A DNA stretch of 64,000 bases from Buxus sempervirens. Its lineage: Eukaryota; Streptophyta; Magnoliopsida; Buxales; Buxaceae. Position 1 is the stretch's first letter; every line of letters begins with the position of its first letter. Both the position numbers and the translations under genes were made by a program. Location: NCBI GenBank assembly GCA_947561395.2, contig OX387184.1, positions 14,550,205 through 14,614,204 of the forward strand, read 5' to 3'. A model generated the notes under the pieces. The model did not search any database. It was given only the letters and a program-made list of their open reading frames with translations, and was not told where the DNA came from. Below are positions 22,979 through 35,700 of the stretch, piece by piece.

Positions 22979-24039
22979 CATAGTATTCACTTTCTCACCA
23001 ATTATTCAGGTTGTGGTAGTTTGGAAAAAAACTTTCTCACAATGAGAGCCTATGAAGGGACCAAAACTTTCCCTCTAAATCTCCATAGCCACTTTCTAGT
23101 GAGATCACATTCATTAGAGTTAAAATTTTAAATGGGCCAATCAAAATTTTAAGGGCCGAGTCCAGCCTTGAATACATTTTTAGGCCAGTTATCCAATTTA
23201 GTTGAGCTCAAGCCTTCCCTGGCCATTTGCGATAGAACCCAATGAAACTAATTAATCAATTCAAATGTAGTATTTAACAACTCTTGTCTAGCGAAACACA
23301 ATGGCATAAGTGCATCACTACTCACTACAAGAAAACTAGCAACTTCTTTTTCTGTTTAATGAAAACCAATGCTTGAGGAAGGAGCTATGATACTAATAGA
23401 AATCAATGAATTCTCGGTAAATCACCTGGATAATATTTGTCATTGGCATTTTTTTAGGCAATGGGCAAGCCAAAGCCTGACCCAAACCCTTTACAGAAAG
23501 TCAGAGATAGGGCCTAAACCCCCAATGAGCCTAGCATCAAATACCTTTTCATTAGGTCAAGTTTGATTAACATTCGCCGACATGCCTGGCCAAACTGCAG
23601 GTCCTAAAATTCATCTCACAGATTATCCAAATTCAATAGTTAAAACATATCCGAAGGATTTGTCAATAATTATGTCCTAAATATACAAGATTCTGCACTA
23701 AGTATCCATTTCGTAGAATCCACAAAGACATGTTTCTTTTTAATCAAAGCTTTTCATATAAGCAATTAAGACTATGGGACTTGCTAATATTAAGTCGACA
23801 ATAGGCAGAATTTTTACTCACATCTTTCATTTTCAATGACAAACTGATCTCCCAATATATATCAAAGCAAAATTTTCCCACACCATGAATTACAAACAAT
23901 CCCCAATCTGATCAAGTGGAACATCCTACAAGCCCCTCTTCTCCCTGACCCTGGGAAAATCTCTCTGAATCTGCAATAAAACTAAGCCAACGCCCTTGGC
24001 ATTTTGAATAGGGGCATGGAAGAAGGATGGTTTATTTTA

Positions 24040-24265
24040 TAGTAGGTTATAAGATAAAAGGAAGTTATGATGGTTTAGCATGTAAAGCAAAAAACATGGG
24101 GGACAGCTATGAGAAAATGTGAGCAACTCAACGTAGTTAAAACATTTTGGATACCCATAAATCCAACTGAAGATATGAATTTTTAATATATGGGGATTGA
24201 GGGATAGGATTCATATTGCTAACCCCAACTTGTTGGGATAACGCATTTTTTTATTGATTGATCTT
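24040..24265 (+). mobile_element. LINE 3' tail remnant
   Basis: This stretch contains 'atgatggtttagcatgtaaagc' and ends 'ggataggattcatattgcta' then 'accccaacttgttgggata', the typical 3' end of a widespread plant LINE family. It parallels the copy at 36.84-37.15 kb. The coding frame is broken. Confidence 0.45.
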
Positions 24266-24269
24266 TTAT

Positions 24270-26880
24270 CTAGAGAATTTGCACCTCAAGAAAGGGGGAG
24301 GATTTATTCCAGCTAGCCAACCCAACATCTCCACTTCTAGATTCTATATATTATGACATGCTACCCTCAAAGGAACTCCTCAATCAGTAAATGGAAAATC
24401 ACCAAACAAATAACCATCTATGAGGTTAAGCATCCACATATCTCTCTCTCTTCTATCTACTTCAATCAATATACTTCTTTGCCAGTTCACTCAGTGGCAC
24501 AAGAAAATATCAAAATGGATGACAACGCCACTAAGGTGTTCCACCTGTGGCTTAAAAACTTGACCAATACTGAGTCGTACAGACCGAGATGACTCAGTAT
24601 CAAGGGTCTTGTCTCATTCAGAACCAATGCCATCCACCAGTATTAACCGATACAAGTCGAAACAACTACGACTCAAGCAAAATTAAGTCGTGTCCTACAA
24701 AACAACTTGGTATTGCTGAAATGTATCAAGCATCTCAGCAAATATGCCATTTTTACCAAGCTCAATATGCCATTTCTTTTGTTCCTGAGCTCGTTTCTCC
24801 CCACCAACAACTCCATTTTGACAAAACTCTCAAACCTCCCTATCTCAAGCCTTTTCATTTGGTACATCCACAACATTAATGCTAAACATATATGCAGTCT
24901 TTATAGTTTATAGACCAGAAAGTTTTTGATTTAGTTTAAATCCTAAACATTAATACTTTTCTCATTAGAAATTACCATTGCAAATTCTGATATTACCTGA
25001 ATGAAGACAATTAGATTCCATTTATCACAATTATGTTTCCTAACTACCCTTAGTGAAGATCAAACAAATGGAACGGTAACTAGCTCAACATAAGCCTTTC
25101 TATCATTGCACATAAAATACTTTTTGTAGTGTTATGATGTTCTTCAATAACCTCTCTATTCCTTTTTAATTCTAAAGGTTTGTTTGATCAACATAGGGTT
25201 TAATTAGTTCGAATAAGCTTATAGACTGTTGGAGATTATCTTCAACTATATCATCTTTACTGTTTATTGCCCTTGTAGCCTCACTATATTCACCTTTCTC
25301 ACCAATTATCAAAAGAAAAAAAAATTATCTTCACCGGTATCACAATTCAATTGGCCTAAGATGAGTTGGTGGGTTAGAAAACCCCAACCTGAAAATTAAT
25401 TCGGCAGATTCAGTTTGACTGTTATAGCCCCTTCAACAATTTCCAACACAATCCCAATGTCATTGACAGCTCAGGAATATAAAATAAGGACTATTCAATG
25501 TGTGCTTATGAAAATCCACAAAAATAAAAAAGAAAACCACAACAAAAAATTCATAACAATAAAAATGAAAATTAACTCAAGCTAAACCCTAAATGAACGT
25601 CAAATTATTAAACTTTTAGGAAAAAATACCAGAAAGAGAGGTAATCAGAAAAAGAGAATAGGAATTTTGCAAGGTAATAGAAATGCTAATGGCCTAATGT
25701 GAAGTAAAGGAAACATATACACTATGTAATATTACCTGAGTAACAACTAACAACCTCTCCCTCATAGATACTGATTGATTCAAGTAAATCCAAAAAAAAA
25801 AAAAAAAAATCACTTCAAACTGACATATATCCTCCATCAGTTTCACCATCTAGCCGAACATTTGGAACCAGGAAGACCATCAAACAAACTGGAGCATTCT
25901 GCCAATTTAATTCAAAGCTCTTAAATGATATTTACGTGTAACAACAAATATAATACTGGCAATACCATAAACTAAATGCATCCAGATTCAAAATGAGATT
26001 AATGACAATCAGAAAAGGAAATTTTATGAAGACACTTACAGTGAGAGCATTAGGGATCATAAGTTCTCCTCATGGACCAAAGACACGAGCTGTCCAAGAA
26101 TCAAATTTTGATGGATAGTCCCTCAATTCACTATGAAGCCATGATCCATCATTTGGGAGACCTAGTTGACCATAACAGGAGGCTGAAGAAGCTATTCAGA
26201 CCTTGTTGCACATTCTTAGACCTATTAAGTTATGGCAAAGTGAAGAACCACCGAATAAGAAATAAGTGAACCTTGTGTTTGTTCAATGAAAAGGGTTATA
26301 GTAAGCAAATGGGTCACCAAAAAATCAACCAAGATTAAATTTACGATAAAAGTGAGCCACCAAATGCGTCAAACACAATGAGTCACAAACCACCTATGAC
26401 GCAGCCGAGGAAAGCACTCCTCGATCAGTTAGACTGTAAAAAACATGGAAGAAAATAAAAACTGTATTTCGGGGAGCTTTGTTCGAAAACATCTTCAATA
26501 AGTATCTCTAAAACATTATCCACGACCCAAAAGCTAATGTAGACAGAAATTTGACATTATTGACTACAGGAAGTTGCCAAAACCTGCCAAAACCACTGGA
26601 AAAAAAAACATCACAGCCTGAAAATCCCAAGAGAATAATACATCCACAAAAGGGTAAAAAGTAAAAACAAAAAGTGATCCTTTTTTTGAATAATAATCGA
26701 AGCATCTGAAGACGTTCATTCACCAAGCGCCCATGAGTCAAAACTCTTCCTTTCTTTAAAGCAACACGAATAATCAGGTCCGAATAACCAAACTAAAAAC
26801 AGAGTAAACCTTTATTAGGTAAGCATCAAACGAACATTGACAAAGATGCACAAAAATTGCAAACTAAAAACAATGAACAA
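24270..26880 (-). other. Downstream region of UBA2 copy 2, possible 3' UTR exons
   Basis: No protein gene. On the minus strand, splice-like boundaries are visible: a 50-nt candidate exon at 26040-26089 (acceptor ttggacag, donor gtaagt) and donor-like CAG/gtaata near 25738. With the donor GTACGG directly after the stop of UBA2 copy 2 they suggest a spliced 3' UTR, but I cannot chain the exons with certainty. A run of about 19 A lies near 25791-25809. Confidence 0.3.
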
Positions 26881-26888
26881 TACCGTAC

Positions 26889-28199
26889 CTAATGTGCTCC
26901 ATATCCTCCCATGGGTCCTGCAGCAGAATGAGGCCTTGGTCCTGGACCATGAACAACGGGACCACTTTGATAGGTATTAGTAGCATGATAAGCTTGTGGG
27001 TTTTGATAACCTGGGTTCCCAATTCCATAACCAGGCATTGCCTGTGATGTGCCTGACGAAGCCACAGGTGGTGGCCCTGAATTCATTGCTGCGGCCAAAG
27101 CAGGGTTCAAGGATGCAAGAACAGCAGGCGAAACTCCAAATGCAGCCGGATTCTGTCCAGCAGCAGCCAATACCGCCAGAGCAGCCTGATTCGGTGCAAT
27201 TCCTTGACCAAATGGCAACGCACCCCCAAAAAGCCCCTGACTTAGTAACGCGGCAGAAGCAGCTGAAGCCTGATGACCCATTGCACCATTTGGTGCATTG
27301 AAACCAGTACCACCTGGCGCACCGTATCCAGTAACACCCTGCATATTAAAACCACCGCCACCAGGAGCGTTAAACCCGCCCGTACCATGCGCATTCCCAG
27401 AAACAGAAGGGGCAACAGCAGATTTGGACTTGTGACTATCGGTTGCCTTCTGGCAGTACAATTGGTGCCCCTCAAAGCTCTTATTCGGTTCTTCTAGAGC
27501 CTTTCTTGCCCCTTCAATTGTCTTATATACGAAAAGCGCGAACCCCTTCGATTTCCCAGTCAGTTTATCGAACCCTAAGGGACCCTCTTCAATTTCCCCG
27601 TACTTGGAAAAGAAAACAAATAACCTATCAGCAGGAATATCAGAATGCACATTACCCACATAAATCTTCCTCGGCAGATTGTCCTGAGAAGGATGCTGAC
27701 TCGGATGAATCTGCTGCTGCTGCATATTCGGATTCGACTGCGAGGGATTTACAGGACCAATAGTAGCAAGTTGACACGCAGTCATCCGACTTTCGATCTT
27801 TTTCTGAGGTTCTTTTAGGGCTTTTTGTGCGTCCCGACGATGCTTGAAAAGTAAAAAGCCGTAGCCCTTGGACTTGCCGGTGACCTTATCAGCAACGACG
27901 TTGCAATCCTCCAGCTCTCCGTACTGCGAGAAGAACTCTCTGAGCTTCTCCGAGGTGGTCTCCCATCCCAGTCCATGGACGAAGAGCTTACGGTGAGCCG
28001 GATCCTGGTCCGCAACTTGATGGATTTCTTCGAGGATTTTAGGATCGATTGATGCGGCCGATCGAAGGAGATCTATAAGTTGTTCTTTGCTGAAGGGTTC
28101 AAGTAGTTTGGTGAGATCTTCTTCTACGTCCGGATCATTACCGTCGGGATTAGCAGGAACGTCCTCGGGCTCCTCACCGACCTTTCGCTTCTTCGCCAT
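26889..28199 (-). CDS. UBA2: UBP1-associated protein 2 (UBA2)-type RNA-binding protein, copy 2
   Basis: A 436-aa two-RRM protein closely resembling Arabidopsis UBA2a/b. The chosen start (28199) gives MAKKRKVGEE, matching the family N-terminus; the open frame extends 32 codons upstream but without family-like sequence. LLEPFSKEQLIDLL is at residues 32-45. RRM1 is about 71-145 (RNP2 KLFVHGLG, RNP1 KGYGFLLF), then a Q/P/S-rich linker. RRM2 is about 178-252 (RNP2 KIYVGNVH, RNP1 KGFALFVY). The long G/A/P/N tail resembles a low-complexity domain and ends GGYGAH. A role as a nuclear mRNA-binding protein affecting transcript stability is inferred from the family. Coding sequence is one exon. TAG is followed at once by GTACGG, a plausible donor, so a 3' UTR intron is likely. 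It is a more family-typical copy than the one at 3.8 kb. Confidence 0.92.
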   Translation of the reverse strand: MAKKRKVGEEPEDVPANPDGNDPDVEEDLTKLLEPFSKEQLIDLLRSAASIDPKILEEIHQVADQDPAHRKLFVHGLGWETTSEKLREFFSQYGELEDCNVVADKVTGKSKGYGFLLFKHRRDAQKALKEPQKKIESRMTACQLATIGPVNPSQSNPNMQQQQIHPSQHPSQDNLPRKIYVGNVHSDIPADRLFVFFSKYGEIEEGPLGFDKLTGKSKGFALFVYKTIEGARKALEEPNKSFEGHQLYCQKATDSHKSKSAVAPSVSGNAHGTGGFNAPGGGGFNMQGVTGYGAPGGTGFNAPNGAMGHQASAASAALLSQGLFGGALPFGQGIAPNQAALAVLAAAGQNPAAFGVSPAVLASLNPALAAAMNSGPPPVASSGTSQAMPGYGIGNPGYQNPQAYHATNTYQSGPVVHGPGPRPHSAAGPMGGYGAH

Positions 28200-30310
28200 T
28201 ATTTGAAAAAAGAGTCGTAAAAGAACAAGAGAATAACAGTGTAGAGAATGGCTTAACTTCTTAAGTTCTCTCTTGCCAACCGCGATTTTGGGCAAAAAAA
28301 TGCCGCTACCAGAATTTAGGGTTCAAGTCCTCCTGTGCATTTGCTTATAACGAGATGTTGGGACGAGCCTCGTGCGGCTGCGGCTGGACACATGGTGCGG
28401 CATACTAGCTGGCATATATGTGGTACCAGGGAACGGCACGCGCTACACGCGTAACAATTTCTAGGGCCACTTAAATAAACAGCTCTCGCATGCGTTTCTA
28501 ATTGGCCGGATGGTTTTTTAAGTTTGAATTTGTGTTAGTTACGGATTGACACACGTTTCAGGTATTCATCTACTTTTTTATCTATAGCTGAATTAAAGTA
28601 ATTGCATATGCTTATCTGGGGTATTTTAATCAAGATTATCAGGGCCGAATGTGGGTAGTTTTCTTTACATAGTATAGATATAGATATAGATACATACCCC
28701 ATCCGAATTTTGAAATCGTCTGCAATTTAGGCCTGCATTGGCCACAGCTGCTAAAGTGGGATGCCTCTTACTGGAGTGGGATGCCTCCACGTGAAGCATC
28801 TCATGGTCAGTGTTTTTCACTTATTGTAAATGTTTTATGTGGACCCACTTGGAAAAAAAGGCCGATCGGGAAGCATTCGACTTTGGCATTTACCTTGATA
28901 CACTAGAGTCAGCTTCCTACGCACAAGTGATTTGTTTTACAATTACTAACAGGGGTAAAAATGCAGTACTGCACATGAAGAGAGGAAACAGTTTTACAAC
29001 TGCCTGGGTTTTGAACAAAGAGATAGAATTACGACTATTAAAACCCTGCATTAATGTGACCTTAACAACATATGGTGTGAACTTTTTGGGAACTCTTGCA
29101 TAAAGCTTGGCACACTCTCCATGGCCTTCTCGCACTAAATATAGTATAGATATAAATATAGATTTTTTTTTCTTTTGCGATAAATTTTCCTTTATTGTGC
29201 TAGAACCATAACAATTATTTTGAAGGACAAGAAGATTTGGTTGACTATCCAAATTGTTGCGTCACCAGGCCAAGCCAAACCCAGCCAATGAACAATACAG
29301 GAGTCAGTGATGGGAGAGAGGGAGGGAGGAGACGATACAGATAATAAGAAGAAAATAATTTTGATCAAAAGCCGAATTAAAACACATATAACCTCAACAC
29401 TAACATCAATTTCATTCAAATCATACAAAAAAAACAATAGAGCCATAAAATATCCATGACATTCCTAGGTAGCTCGTATGCGTGCCTTTTTAGGGATGAA
29501 ATCATCTACCACCAAGATGCTACAGCAGACAATGCATCATCATTAGATGTTGCCACGTGTAGCATCCAACGACAGCTGCTGACTTCAATGTAAAATTTCA
29601 TTGAAGTGATATTTCACATTGAAAAATGAGAAAAGCAGCCACCTAGGATGCTGCACGTGACAGCATCCCATGGTGGTTGCATTATCTACCGCAACATCTT
29701 GGGGGGGCAAAAGATTTCAACATGCCTTTCTATGTTTTTAAATGACCTAACGGATAGATACATTGTATCAAGTATTATTATCAGAGGTATAGGAGGGCGT
29801 AACAATTGACCTTGAATTTGTAAGCCATCTAGCAATGCATTAGAATACTTATTATATATTGCTGGTCACCAAAAATATAACAAAAATAATTGTATTTATC
29901 GATGCTTCCTATAATGGGAATGGATATGTCATAATTCATCAAGCATCAACCAATGTCGAGTTGCGTCGGCAATCAATCTATACCCATATCTACTACTATT
30001 ATAAATCCAACCCTACGTTTTGTGGGTGACATTCACTTCCTATAAAAGGCCCTCAAATCCTTTTCAATTTTACACTAACTGCTCTAATACTCGATTTGTT
30101 ACCGCCACGAGTCATAAGTAATTGCTCAAATTCTTTTGCTACAACTAATTGCTCAAATTCATTTGCTATGCACATAACGTGTGCATTCCCCTAGTATCAT
30201 AACATACTAGTTTTATGCAAGTATTATGGTCAAAATTTTCTACTAATATGCCAAACTTATGCTATAGCATAAGAACAAAAATCATATTACTTCCATGTCT
30301 TATTACTAAA

Positions 30311-31079
30311 TTTAGAAATAAAAACATGCTTTGAAAAATCAAATGTTAAAAAAGCATGCAAATTTTCCCATATAATTGCGTTTCAGTTCGAATCACTATA
30401 GTTCGATTAATCGTGCCTTGCTCCAACTAATGAGTTCGATTAATCACAAAACTTTGCGATTAATCAAACAAATGTTTGATTACACCAATCGAACAATTAA
30501 CATTGAGATTTGTCGATTGATTGAGTGGTAATTACGATTAATTGAAAAGTCGCAATGATTAATCGAAGATTCGCTATGAAGTAATATGTATCCATGGATT
30601 ATTATACTTGTACCTTTCAAAAGTTTAACTTGTATATTACAATGTTTGTGCTTGTTTCCATTATGGTTAACCTAATATCTTACGTTTATGTTATGTATCT
30701 CACGAAGATCATACTTATATCCTCGATGATTTGTCCGATATCCTTGAAGTATAAAATGTATCATTTGATGATTTGATGTGTACAACTCATAAATACGTGC
30801 CAATTAATAGTATAATTCTTCAATTGATCGAAGATACATGGACGTGTAATCAACACACATTGTTTGGCACAAACATTAATGTTTGGGTTGAACGCACGAT
30901 TAAAGCCTTATTCAACATTCATACGTTTGTTCGATTAATTCATATGTTTGTACAATTAATCAAAAGACAAATTTTGAACTTTGAAAAGTGCTAGAATGAG
31001 TTTGGATTGAAATGCAATTATATGGGAAATGTTTCATGTTTTTTGAATATTTGACTTTTCAAAGCATGTTTTATAAATA
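30311..31079. repeat. Inverted-repeat element with about 80-bp arms
   Basis: The left arm (30311-30393) and the reverse complement of the right arm (30999-31079) align through 'aaaacatgctttgaaaa.tcaaat' and 'tttcccatataattgc.tttca'. The interior is AT-rich, with several 'cgattaat' words clustered at 30400-30560 and again near 30936. Likely a degraded foldback or MITE-type transposon. No clear target duplication was found. Confidence 0.55.
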
Positions 31080-31494
31080 CACGGGAAAAACGGGTGGTTT
31101 TCATAATTTTCCAATTTTTAATATGTTTTCAGGTAATATATTTTTTATTTTTTACATATGTACTATTCGTGAAACCAACAATGGGAAACATTCTCTAGGA
31201 TTTTGGCCGCTCTTTTTCTCCTAGAAATACTCTCCATGCTAATCCACTTCCCAACTTCAATGGCCTTTGATACAGCTATCACCAATAGAACAAATACAGT
31301 TCAAATAAAAAGACTCCACCTGTTGATGTGCCATAGTCACTTGCCTCTACTACTATGATTTAATCATAGTCGTGCAGTTGACCAGCCGGGCGAACCGGCT
31401 AATGAAATCCATGATCAGGTCGGAAGAGCGATGGGTTTGAAGATCCTATTAGACTCGTCAACTAGCAGCGTGGCGGGCTACAAAATATCAGAGC

Positions 31495-31895
31495 CGGCGA
31501 AAAGCGAGCCGACCCGACGGGTCAACCCGATTATAAACGGGGTGGGTTGACTCGTTTATTAATTGGGTTGGGTGCTGGTTGGGGTTTTCCCAACCCACGC
31601 CCTGTAATCGGGTCAACCCGATTATGACTCGCCAACCTGACTATGACGCGATTTAAAAAGTGCCAAAAGTGGTATGAATCGGCCCGATTAACCCCCACTC
31701 GACCTGAACCCAACACAATCCGACCCAATTACCCTCCCATCCTATTCTAATCATACTTTCTGGAAAAAAAAAAAAAAAAAAAAAAGATGTAAGCGGATTG
31801 GGGTTTTCCCAACCCACAATCAACCGGGTCAACCTGAACCCGACTCGATTAACCCCAACGCGAGCATGACCCGATCCAACCCGACCCGTTACCAG
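31495..31895. repeat. CCCGA/TCGGG-rich scrambled repeat
   Basis: Short words such as 'gggtcaacccgatta', 'gggttttcccaaccca' and 'aacccgac' recur in both orientations, with a run of about 21 A near 31764. Its composition is unlike the neighbouring DNA. A transposon-derived repeat is likely, but the family is unknown to me. Confidence 0.5.
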
Positions 31896-31910
31896 CTCTA
31901 CAAAATATAC

Positions 31911-32022
31911 AAGTGGAAGCTATGGCCCGCACTCGGTCATACGTTACACGGCTATGCGCATCTTAACTAAGTGGAAGCTATGGCACTCGGTCATACGTTA
32001 CACGGCTATGCGCATCTTAACT
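31911..32022 (+). repeat. 58-bp tandem duplication upstream of RAE1
   Basis: Copies at 31911-31968 and 31969-32022 share 'aagtggaagctatggc' and 'actcggtcatacgttacacg', then 'gctatgcgcatcttaact'. They are identical except for a 4-bp deletion in the second copy, so the duplication is recent. Confidence 0.9.
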
Positions 32023-32143
32023 AATCTACACCCCCAATGAATCAGTAACTAGCTAATCAATTGAGAGATCAGAGATGCATGTAAATAGAAGTATCAGTGA
32101 AGGGCAGTTTTGGCAGAAAACCTCAGGCTCAAATTTTCCGCTT

Positions 32144-32320
32144 TATATAATAGCTTAAATCATAGGCTATAGCCCGAAGGCTCCTTTTCCCTCTCCCTCA
32201 AAGTTTTGAAGCAAAACCCTCCTCGTTTCCTTTACCGGGTACTCCTCATTACACATGATATGACAGATTCTTTTACTTTTTAGGGTTTTCGTTTCAAAAT
32301 TAGGGTTTTCGTTTTAAAAT
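32144..32320 (+). promoter_or_regulatory. Probable RAE1 core promoter and telo-box repeats
   Basis: TATATAA at 32144-32150 is followed by a pyrimidine-rich leader. 'aaaaccct' lies near 32212, and two tandem 20-bp units at 32281-32300 and 32301-32320 each carry 'tagggttttcgttt'. AAACCCTA-type telo-boxes are common near the transcription start of plant housekeeping genes. The promoter is inferred from position alone. Confidence 0.45.
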
Positions 32321-32715
32321 TACTTCGAATTCTGGACCGTATGCGTGTTTCAGTTTCAAGATATATAGAATCTAGAAACTAATGTTTTTCGAATTGCTTC
32401 CAAAATAAAAAAAAGAGTTTTTTTTTTCTTTTCTGATGATTAGAGTTATTTGAAATTCCACGGAATCAGAACTTTAGTTCGAGCTTGTTTCTTTTGAGAG
32501 TCAGAACTTCACTATATGCTTTTTTTTTTTCTCTATTCGAAGAAAGAGTTGTTGAACTTTCATAAATTTAGAACTATTGTTTGCGCTTGTTATTTTTAGA
32601 TTTGGAACCTCAGCCAATATGTTTTTTCTCTGGAAAATGCATTTTTGTGCCTTTTTTTTTGAATAATTCAGTGAGATTTGTCTGGCATGTGGTGGATGCG
32701 AAGGTATTATTGACA

Positions 32716-35700
32716 ATGTCTAACATATCGGGACTCACCACGGCAGTGGGCGCAAATCCGAATCCGAACAAGTCATACGAGGTATTGGGTAATTGAGTGC
32801 GAAGCTTATTTAATTACATTGTGGACATTTTTGCGTCATTGTTTTGGATAAACGTGGGATCAATATTTTACATTGTTAATTTACCCCCAATCTGTCACAG
32901 GTAGTTCAACCTCCAACAGACTCAGTTTCAAGCCTTAGTTTTAGTCCCAAGAGCAATTTCCTCGTCGCCACCTCATGGGATAACCAGGTTTGTTCAATTG
33001 GGTTTGTCTTCTTTGTTATCTGTTTCTTCTCTCTCGAGTTACTGAGATCATTTGATCATGGTTCAAAATAACGTATCGGGGTAGAGTTTCCATTATTTTA
33101 AAAAAGGAAAAGTATCGATATACATGGAAACGCTATAAAAATTTATAGAAACATTAGCAACTCATGGAACCTTAATACAAGACTGACTTAAATTCATAAA
33201 TAAACAAAAAAAATAAAATAAAGAAATTGATATGTCTCTCATCATGCATCAATCCAGTTTTATACATAAATATAAAAACAAACTGTTATATGCACATGCA
33301 TATGGAAACTCAAAGAAATATTAAATATAATAAGAAGCTCTAATATATGAAATTAGCTTACAAAATGGAAACAAATGCATTTAAATGTGTCGGTTACTCA
33401 AAGAAATTATACAAGCAATCAAACACAAAGAGAAATAAATGTAGCATAAGTATTGAAAAGTAACCAATTATAAAGTAGATGAAAGCATATACCCAATACA
33501 AAAGTTGCATACCTACTATTAGTATAAAGTTGTACTATACAAATGATCATCAATTCAACATAGAGTTTCACGTAGGGTCAAATTTACTTTCACTTCCACC
33601 AGGCTAATAATATTACGAAGATCTAAAAATTCATTAGGAAGAGGTTCTTCACGTATTGGGTATTTTTTCTTATCTTTTTTTTTCTTTAATGGACAGTGCA
33701 TTTTGTAAATATCAATTGATACTTAGTTTTTCGAGAGTTTCGGTCGAAACTCTCGAATCACATGCTATACGTATCAATTGGTACAGTGTAGTTTTTTTGT
33801 TACATTATTGTATCATATCGACCAGGTTGATAATCAATACATATTGACTGTATACTGTGGATACAATATGATATTCAAGATCATGTCTTTGATTATAAAT
33901 CTTAGGTTCCTTTTTGTCATTTAGTTTACTACTGATGTTAGATTTATGTTGGAAGATACTTATTTTTATTTAATTGTTTATTGTCTGTTTGCAGTGTTCA
34001 TTGCATATCTACATTTTTTTTTCTTCTTTCATCCTTTTAGTCACTTTGATAATTTTGATCTACATAGATTTCTAATGGTCCCGAGTCATTTGCTTTTGTT
34101 TGCGAAATTTGTCAGGTGCGATGTTGGGAGGTAGTCAGGACTGGTACCGGAGCCACTGTTGGTAGTATGCCAAAGGCATCGATATCTCATGACCAACCGG
34201 TAACAAGTTGATGTCCAGTGAATTAGGAACTTTAAATTTGTGCTGCTGTATTTGAACAGTGAAATTATATTAGTTTATATACAATTTTTTATAGGTTTTG
34301 TGCTCGACTTGGAAAGATGACGGAACAACTGTGTTTTCTGGAGGGTGTGATAAGCAAGTGAAGATGTGGCCATTGATGTCTGGCGGCCAATCCATGACTG
34401 TGGCCATGCATGATGCTCCCATCAAAGAGGTTGCATGGATCCCAGAGATGAATCTCTTACTCACAGGGAGTTGGGACAAGACACTAAGGTAATCCTCAGT
34501 TTCTTCCTTTCCTCTTACTTTTAGACAGTAAAATCATAAAGTTCTTGTATTTGTACTCTGTAACAAATTAGAATACCATATATATAAAGTGGTTATGTTT
34601 TTTTTTCTTTTCAGGACACACTATGTTGTGCTTATGAAAAAATGGTTCATGTATTTTATTTGCTCGCATTGGATAAAATATTATTAGGACTTTAGATGGC
34701 CGACTTGACCCAAGATTTGCCCCTCGGCTCAAATTCAACCTTTAGTGAAGCCCAGGTTTAGTTCAGGTTCTGGTATGACTATTAGTCTTTGTTTTGGATA
34801 AAACTAGGTGGATAATCAATTTATTGATGCACTTGCTAGTTCCTTTAATATCGTGCATTATTAGGAAAATGCAAATTTTGATGGATTTGATGCTTTACGT
34901 GGTTTCTTTGGCTAGTTTTGTTATATGTTAAGAAATTTAAATATCTTATTGTCGCAATTTAGTGATATGATGAACACAAAAAATACAATTATTTCATTTT
35001 TTAAACAAGCTCAGCACTGACCAAGTCGAGACCACTTTGGCTCACGTTAGGTTCATGATGGATGTTTTGCTGCTTGCAAAATATTGATGGACGTTTTATA
35101 GTTAATGCTGATTTTGCCATTTTCTTTTCTGTGAAATCATTATCTCTTTGAAATGTTGACACGGGATTAGTAAAAAAGAACGCAGAAGATGATGACAATC
35201 ATTTAATATGAAGGTCAGTGATCTATGAAATTTGTCGGTTTCCAGTTCTTCTGCATAGGTTTGGGTCTTTTGCATAAATCAGATACCGTATTTTGCATCA
35301 TATACATTTGTAAATACAGTTAACACTTAACAGTCATTCCAGATCCATGTTACTGTTCTGAGAACACTTTTTTTCTGTGAGTTCTTGGATTGTACATGCA
35401 TCCTGGCAGTGCAGACAAGTTATTCTTAACGAGTGGCTCTTGAAAGCAAAATCCCATGATGATTTCCATCAGTCAATCTCAATATTGATGTTCCCAATTT
35501 TCTTTGTGAAATTTATTGCAAGCTGTGGAGTTTGCTTGAGTATCTTATTCCTATTTTGACAAGTGGGATTTCTGTAACAGCTGATTTTTTGCATCCATAT
35601 GTTGTGCATATATTTATTTCTTTTACTTGTTCCAGTTTTTATTTTTCTACCACCTGTTTTGTTTCATGTTTTTAACAACCAGAGAATTTTTTTCCCGTTA

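Larger units (their letters stand above)
28300..32100. other. Intergenic region between UBA2 copy 2 and RAE1
   Basis: No gene is supported. It includes a short TATAGA-type repeat near 28673-28692, CACGTG-containing inverted words at about 29515-29700, an inverted-repeat element at 30311-31079, a CCCGA/TCGGG-rich block at 31495-31895 and a 58-bp tandem duplication next to RAE1. The 97-codon frame at 28810-29103 has no recognisable similarity. Confidence 0.45.

Noticed and set aside
28200..28295. 32-codon N-terminal extension of UBA2 copy 2
   Set aside because: MAKKRK is the family start; the upstream codons have no family match.
29515..29700. Candidate MITE with CACGTG-containing inverted words
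   Set aside because: The inverted words are short and no target duplication or defined ends could be found.
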